From Allosediminivita pacifica (GTDB taxonomy: Bacteria; Pseudomonadota; Alphaproteobacteria; Rhodobacterales; Rhodobacteraceae), in assembly GCF_003054175.1 (NCBI RefSeq), contig NZ_QBKN01000017.1:1-64000 (forward strand): 64,000 bases of DNA. Direction: 5' to 3'. The notes beneath the pieces were generated by a model that was not told the DNA's origin, did not search any database, and was given only the letters and a program-made list of their open reading frames with translations. The translations under genes and the position numbers were made by a program. Below, piece by piece: positions 60,323 to 64,000 of the stretch (its first letter is position 1; each line of letters starts with the position of its first letter).

Positions 60323-61714
60323 TCAGTAGCGGTAGTGTTCCGGCTTGAACGGGCCGTTGGGGGCCACGCCGATATAGGCGGCCTGCTCGTCCGTCAGCTT
60401 GGTAAGCTTGGCGCCCACCTTGTCGAGGTGCAGGGCCGCGACCTTTTCATCGAGGTGCTTGGGCAGCACGTAGACGTCGTTCTTGTACTGGTCGCCCTTC
60501 GTCCAGAGCTCGATCTGCGCGAGCGTCTGGTTGGTGAAGGACGCCGACATCACGAAGGACGGGTGGCCGGTCGCGTTGCCGAGGTTCAGCAGGCGGCCTT
60601 CGGACAGCAGGATGATGCGATTGCCCGAGGGCATCTCGATCATGTCGACCTGGTCCTTGATGTTGGTCCACTTGTGGTTCTTCAGGTTGGCGACCTGGAT
60701 CTCGTTGTCGAAGTGGCCGATGTTGCCGAGGATGGCCATGTCCTTCATCTCGCGCATGTGCTCGATGCGGACGATGTCCTTGTTCCCGGTCGTGGTGATG
60801 ATGATGTCGGCCGTGGAGATCACGTCCTCCAGCAGAACCACCTCGAAGCCGTCCATCGCGGCCTGAAGCGCGCAGATCGGGTCGGCCTCGGTCACCTTCA
60901 CGCGGGCGCCCGCGCCCTGCAGCGATGCTGCCGAACCCTTGCCCACGTCGCCGTAGCCGCAGACCACTGCGACCTTGCCGGCCATCATGGTGTCGGTGGC
61001 GCGGCGGATGCCGTCGACCAGCGATTCCTTGCAGCCGTACTTGTTGTCGAACTTCGACTTGGTGACGCTGTCGTTCACGTTGATCGCGGGGAAGGGCAGC
61101 TGGCCGGCCTTGGCGAGCTCGTAAAGACGGTGCACGCCGGTGGTCGTCTCTTCGGAAACGCCCTTGATGAGCTCGCGCTGCTTGGTGAACCAGCCGGGGC
61201 TGGAGGCCATGCGCTTCTTGATCTGGGCGAAGAGCGCCTCTTCCTCCTCGGAGGTGGGCGTCGCGATCAGCTCTTCCTCGCCCGCTTCGACGCGCGCGCC
61301 GAGCAGGATGTACATGGTCGCGTCGCCACCATCGTCGAGGATCATGTTCGCGCCGTCCTCGAAGAGGAAGATGCGGTCACAGTAGTCCCAGTATTCCACC
61401 AGCGTCTCGCCCTTGACGGCGAAGACGGGCGTGCCGCCCTCGGCGATCGCGGCGGCGGCGTGGTCCTGCGTCGAGAAGATGTTGCACGAGGCCCAGCGCA
61501 CGTCGGCGCCCAGAGCGACGAGCGTTTCGATGAGAACCGCCGTCTGGATCGTCATGTGCAGGCTGCCCGCGATCCGCGCTCCCTTCAGGGGCTGCGCAGC
61601 TCCGTATTCTTCCCGTAGCGCCATGAGACCCGGCATTTCCGTCTCGGCAATGTCCAGCTCCTTGCGGCCAAACCCTGCAAGCGAAATATCCCTGACGACA
61701 TAATCCTCAGCCAT
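60323..61714 (-). CDS. ahcY: adenosylhomocysteinase
   Basis: Splits S-adenosylhomocysteine into adenosine and homocysteine, clearing the inhibitor of methyltransferases. The 463-residue protein has the NAD-binding [13 protein letters not shown] motif, [10 protein letters not shown] near 50-59 and the ending FKPEHYRY. It carries the roughly 40-residue insertion of bacterial enzymes ([18 protein letters not shown] region). ATG 61714 follows GGAGGG; the frame runs on upstream but has no family similarity. No SAH riboswitch that I can recognise lies upstream. Confidence 0.96.
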   Translation of the reverse strand: MAEDYVVRDISLAGFGRKELDIAETEMPGLMALREEYGAAQPLKGARIAGSLHMTIQTAVLIETLVALGADVRWASCNIFSTQDHAAAAIAEGGTPVFAVKGETLVEYWDYCDRIFLFEDGANMILDDGGDATMYILLGARVEAGEEELIATPTSEEEEALFAQIKKRMASSPGWFTKQRELIKGVSEETTTGVHRLYELAKAGQLPFPAINVNDSVTKSKFDNKYGCKESLVDGIRRATDTMMAGKVAVVCGYGDVGKGSAASLQGAGARVKVTEADPICALQAAMDGFEVVLLEDVISTADIIITTTGNKDIVRIEHMREMKDMAILGNIGHFDNEIQVANLKNHKWTNIKDQVDMIEMPSGNRIILLSEGRLLNLGNATGHPSFVMSASFTNQTLAQIELWTKGDQYKNDVYVLPKHLDEKVAALHLDKVGAKLTKLTDEQAAYIGVAPNGPFKPEHYRY

Positions 61715-61844
61715 GAAAACCCTCCGGCTTCTGTTAAAGTTGGCACGGACGTAGCACCACGACCAACTCACGGCAACGTAGATGCCCGAGGGGGATGAAC
61801 AGAGCCTTAGCTCAGACCGTTAATGGCGAAATATGTGGCACCGC

Positions 61845-62927
61845 TCAATACCAGCGTCCCGTGGCCGTCACCCAGACCGCGGCGAGATCGCCGGCCCCGA
61901 AATCCACCTGCCCAGCGATCCGGTGCAGCCGCAGGTCGGCCGAGCCCGATCCCGCAGAGGCGGCGCTGGCCCCACCAAGCGCGTCTTCGGATGGTGTGAT
62001 CGCAAGACCGGTGGCGTCCAGCATCGCGGCGATGGCGGGTGTGCCGGAAAACGCTGCGGGAAAGCTCCAGCTTGCGGCCAGCCGCGCGCCGCTCTCCTTC
62101 GCAAGCGTCACCCTGCCCCGGCAGATCTGCGTCCCGTCGGCGAAACGCACGTAATGTCCCGCTGTGTTGCTGCCGCTTTCGATCACCGCGCCGGTGGGGG
62201 TGCCGCCCGATTGCCCGACCGCCCCCAGCAGGTTGCCCGGCCCGTAGCCGTAGTCGGCGCGCATCAGGCGCCCCGCCGTGGTGTCCGTCGCCGATTGCTG
62301 CACGGCCTCGCCGGTGACGATGCCCGTGGCCGGATCGGCCTCCAGCGCGGTGCGCCAGACGACTCCGTCGGCACTGACCTTGAGCGCGAAGGCGTCGGTG
62401 CCCGTGGTCCCCATCTCGGCCCGGCCGGACCAGCCGGTCTGGAACAGAAGGCTGGCGGTGTCGCTGGCAGCGGCCTTGTTGACCTTCACCTGATGCCCGG
62501 CGCCGTCGTGGGAGAAGAGACTGGCCTCCGACGCAACCGCAAGGCGGTTCACCTCGTCCGCGACGGTGTTGATGCCGAGCACCTCGTGCAGGCCCTTCCA
62601 GCCAGTGCCGTCGAAGACGACGAGATCCTCCTCGGCGGCGACCCAGGCCCGCCAGCCGGTCTGCGGTGGGGTGAAGAGCCAGCCTTCGGCGATCGAATAA
62701 AGCGCGATCTGCCCCTCGCGGCCCGCCCAGGCGCCGCCGGCACCGGCGCCGACGATATGGCGCGCGCCCTCGGCGGGATCCGCCGGAGGGGTGCCGCGGT
62801 CTCGGTCGGTCACGCCGAGCTGCACCACCAGATCGAGGTGGCGCAGGGCCTCGTTGTGCGTGACATGCTTCTGGGCCTGGGCGGGCAGGATGTAAGGCAG
62901 AGACAGGATCGCCGAGCGTTCGGACAT
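61845..62927 (-). CDS. DUF2793 domain-containing protein (phage/GTA fibre-like)
   Basis: A 360-residue protein. The N-terminal half (about 1-120) matches DUF2793: LPYILPAQAQKHVTHNEALRHLDLVVQLGV and W-L-F-T-P-P-Q-T-G-W-R-A-W-V. The C-terminal half is Ala/Gly/Thr rich (LLFQTGWSGRAEMGTTGTDAFALKVSADG; YVRFADGTQICRGRVTL), similar to phage tail-fibre or spike tips. DUF2793 proteins occur in Rhodobacteraceae, some beside gene-transfer-agent genes, but nothing phage-like surrounds this one. An upstream TTAACC...GGAATGT stretch (62954-62976) recalls part of the 84-nt repeat. Confidence 0.82.
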   Translation of the reverse strand: MSERSAILSLPYILPAQAQKHVTHNEALRHLDLVVQLGVTDRDRGTPPADPAEGARHIVGAGAGGAWAGREGQIALYSIAEGWLFTPPQTGWRAWVAAEEDLVVFDGTGWKGLHEVLGINTVADEVNRLAVASEASLFSHDGAGHQVKVNKAAASDTASLLFQTGWSGRAEMGTTGTDAFALKVSADGVVWRTALEADPATGIVTGEAVQQSATDTTAGRLMRADYGYGPGNLLGAVGQSGGTPTGAVIESGSNTAGHYVRFADGTQICRGRVTLAKESGARLAASWSFPAAFSGTPAIAAMLDATGLAITPSEDALGGASAASAGSGSADLRLHRIAGQVDFGAGDLAAVWVTATGRWY

Positions 62928-63038
62928 GGGGCTTTCTCCGGAAGGAAGAGTGGCCCGAACATTCCGAAACAGGGTTAAGCCTTTGCCTCGGCGGCGTGCG
63001 GTGGCCCGGCCGAAAGGGACCGCGGCTGCGACCGGCCC

Positions 63039-63689
63039 TCAGTCGGTGTCGAACAGACTGTCGAGCTCGGACTTCACGCCGCGGGCCGCGACGATCATGA
63101 GCAGATCGCCTTCCTGCAACTCGGTATCTTCGAAGACCAGCGATTCGTCCTCGCCACGGGTCACGGCGATCACCTTGCTGTCACGCGGCATGTCGAGATC
63201 GCAGACGCGCTTGCCGGCGCGCTGCTTGCCGATCTGGTAGCCCATCACCTGAAGCCCCTTGTGCAGGCGCAGGTCGAGCGTGGCGTCGTTGTGATCCTCG
63301 ATCACGTCCACGAGCGAGCGCGCCACGGTGGCATGCGGTGTGATCAGGTCCTTCAGCCCCAGCTCCTCGCAGACGGCCAGAAGCTCGGGGCGGACGATCT
63401 GGGGCACGACGCGCTCGAAGCCCACCGAGCGCCCGACGGCGGCGGCGAGGATGTTCACGTCGTCCTGGTTGGTGAGCGCCACCAGCGCGTCGGCATGGTC
63501 GCCGAAGGCGTCGCGCTGGACCGAGGGCAGCGTGCCGTCGCCGTGGATCATGCCGCAGTCCAGTTCCTCGGTCAGGGCGTCGAGCCGTTCGGCGTCGTGG
63601 TCGACCATGACGACCTCGTGGCCGTTCTCGCTCAGCCGCGTCGCGGTGGCCGTGCCGAAGCGCGAGGCCCCGATGATGACGATGCGCAT
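63039..63689 (-). CDS. TrkA-type potassium uptake regulator
   Basis: A 216-residue cytosolic KTN/RCK protein. Rossmann motif I-V-I-I-G-A-S-R-F-G-T (3-13) is followed by V-D-H-D near 29-32 for NAD(H) binding. The C-terminal RCK-C domain (about 135-210) has G-K-R-V-C-D-L-D-M-P and EGDLLMIVA. It gates the TrkH channel subunit encoded just upstream (its stop is 5 nt before this start). It is the half-length, single-KTN form rather than the duplicated E. coli type. Confidence 0.9.
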   Translation of the reverse strand: MRIVIIGASRFGTATATRLSENGHEVVMVDHDAERLDALTEELDCGMIHGDGTLPSVQRDAFGDHADALVALTNQDDVNILAAAVGRSVGFERVVPQIVRPELLAVCEELGLKDLITPHATVARSLVDVIEDHNDATLDLRLHKGLQVMGYQIGKQRAGKRVCDLDMPRDSKVIAVTRGEDESLVFEDTELQEGDLLMIVAARGVKSELDSLFDTD

Positions 63690-63694
63690 AGTCG

Positions 63695-64000
63695 CTACCT
63701 CCCGAACCAGGTGATGGGTGACAGTGCCGCGATGAGGGCCAGGAATTCCAGCCGGCCCAGCAGCATCGCGACGACGAGGACATATTTGAGGTGCGGCGCC
63801 AGGTCGGCGTCGGTCAGGCCCGAGGACAGACCGACGGTGCTGAGCGCCGAGACCATGTCGAAGAGCGATCCCAGCGGGTCGAGCCCCGCGAGCAGGAAGA
63901 TCATCCAGCCCACCATGAGCGAGATCGAATAGCACAGCGCCACCGCAGCGACCGAGGTGATGCGGTCGATCTCCACTTTCTGGCCGTGATCCAGAAGGCG
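63695..64000 (-). CDS. TrkH-type potassium transporter, C-terminal part (cut by window edge)
   Basis: The last 101 residues of a TrkH/KtrB channel subunit; the frame is open to base 64000, so the 5' part lies outside the window. The last pore loop is visible as M-V-S-A-L-S-T-V-G-L-S-S-G (filter residues TVGLS), with flanking helices and the family-typical G-R-L-E-F-L-A-L-I-A-A-L-S-P ending. Na+ or H+ coupled K+ uptake with TrkA downstream. Confidence 0.9.
   Translation of the reverse strand, partial: RLLDHGQKVEIDRITSVAAVALCYSISLMVGWMIFLLAGLDPLGSLFDMVSALSTVGLSSGLTDADLAPHLKYVLVVAMLLGRLEFLALIAALSPITWFGR

Noticed and set aside
61715-61844. SAH or SAM riboswitch before ahcY
   Set aside because: I could not match the conserved cores of SAH, SAM-II, SAM-V or SAM/SAH elements by eye; a covariance-model search would be needed.

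Overview
The window is GC-rich and its gene repertoire points to an alphaproteobacterium of the Rhodobacteraceae (Roseobacter group). The signs are the glcDEF cluster, the MoxR/DUF58/DUF4159 cluster, DUF1285, DUF1523, DUF599 and DUF2793 proteins, the hemD/Mic60-like/HemY set, two TRAP transporters, TrkH/TrkA and CtrA-like TTAA-N7-TTAR words. This placement is inferred from gene content; no rRNA gene is present. Genes are dense on both strands.

Layout. 0-8.5 kb: a GNAT gene whose 3' end looks altered at the left edge (possible insertion sequence), HIT protein, DUF1285 protein, then a tightly coupled MoxR ATPase / DUF58 / BatA-DUF4159 / membrane-protein operon. 8.7-14.6 kb: two small membrane proteins divergent from glycolate oxidase glcDEF, then an Hsp20 gene behind a convincing RpoH-type promoter. 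14.6-18.4 kb: a membrane protein, an exported phytase-like esterase protein behind a Pho-box-like repeat array, and an alpha/beta hydrolase. 18.5-24.7 kb: succinate-semialdehyde dehydrogenase, a short MetE-like methyltransferase, creatinase, and three hypothetical or family-level genes. 24.9-31.8 kb: a glycosyltransferase convergent with an exported RTX protein, leuA with a leucine-rich leader peptide, a 2-hydroxyacid dehydrogenase and an exported SH3 protein.

31.9-53.4 kb is the accessory heart of the window. It holds a DSD1-type PLP enzyme divergent from N-carbamoyl-D-amino-acid hydrolase; a seven-gene translationally coupled operon (TRAP transporter, flavin reductase, NAD-dependent epimerase, PuuE-type allantoinase, AllA-type ureidoglycolate lyase) divergent from a LysR regulator and an SDR; an aldo/keto reductase; a DAO-type FAD oxidoreductase; the ATP-dependent hydantoinase pair HyuA/HyuB; and a second TRAP transporter followed by a DeoR-type repressor. 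Read together, these genes look like a ureide/hydantoin scavenging island: import, ring opening, removal of the carbamoyl group and processing of the resulting (D-)amino acid or glyoxylate. With creatinase and glcDEF nearby, the window is unusually rich in catabolism of small N-rich compounds. The substrates are inference.

53.5-64 kb returns to core genes: tRNA-Thr(CGT), HemY-like, Mic60-like, hemD, tsaD, YciI, EVE protein, ahcY, a DUF2793 protein, and TrkA followed by a TrkH gene cut by the right edge.

Non-coding highlights: an 84-nt repeat present twice (638-721 and 31786-31869), each copy 16 nt after a stop codon and carrying a palindrome plus a CtrA-like site; structured 5' regions at hsp20 and leuA; and recurring GAGCAA words in the FAD-oxidoreductase, hyuA and second-TRAP control regions.
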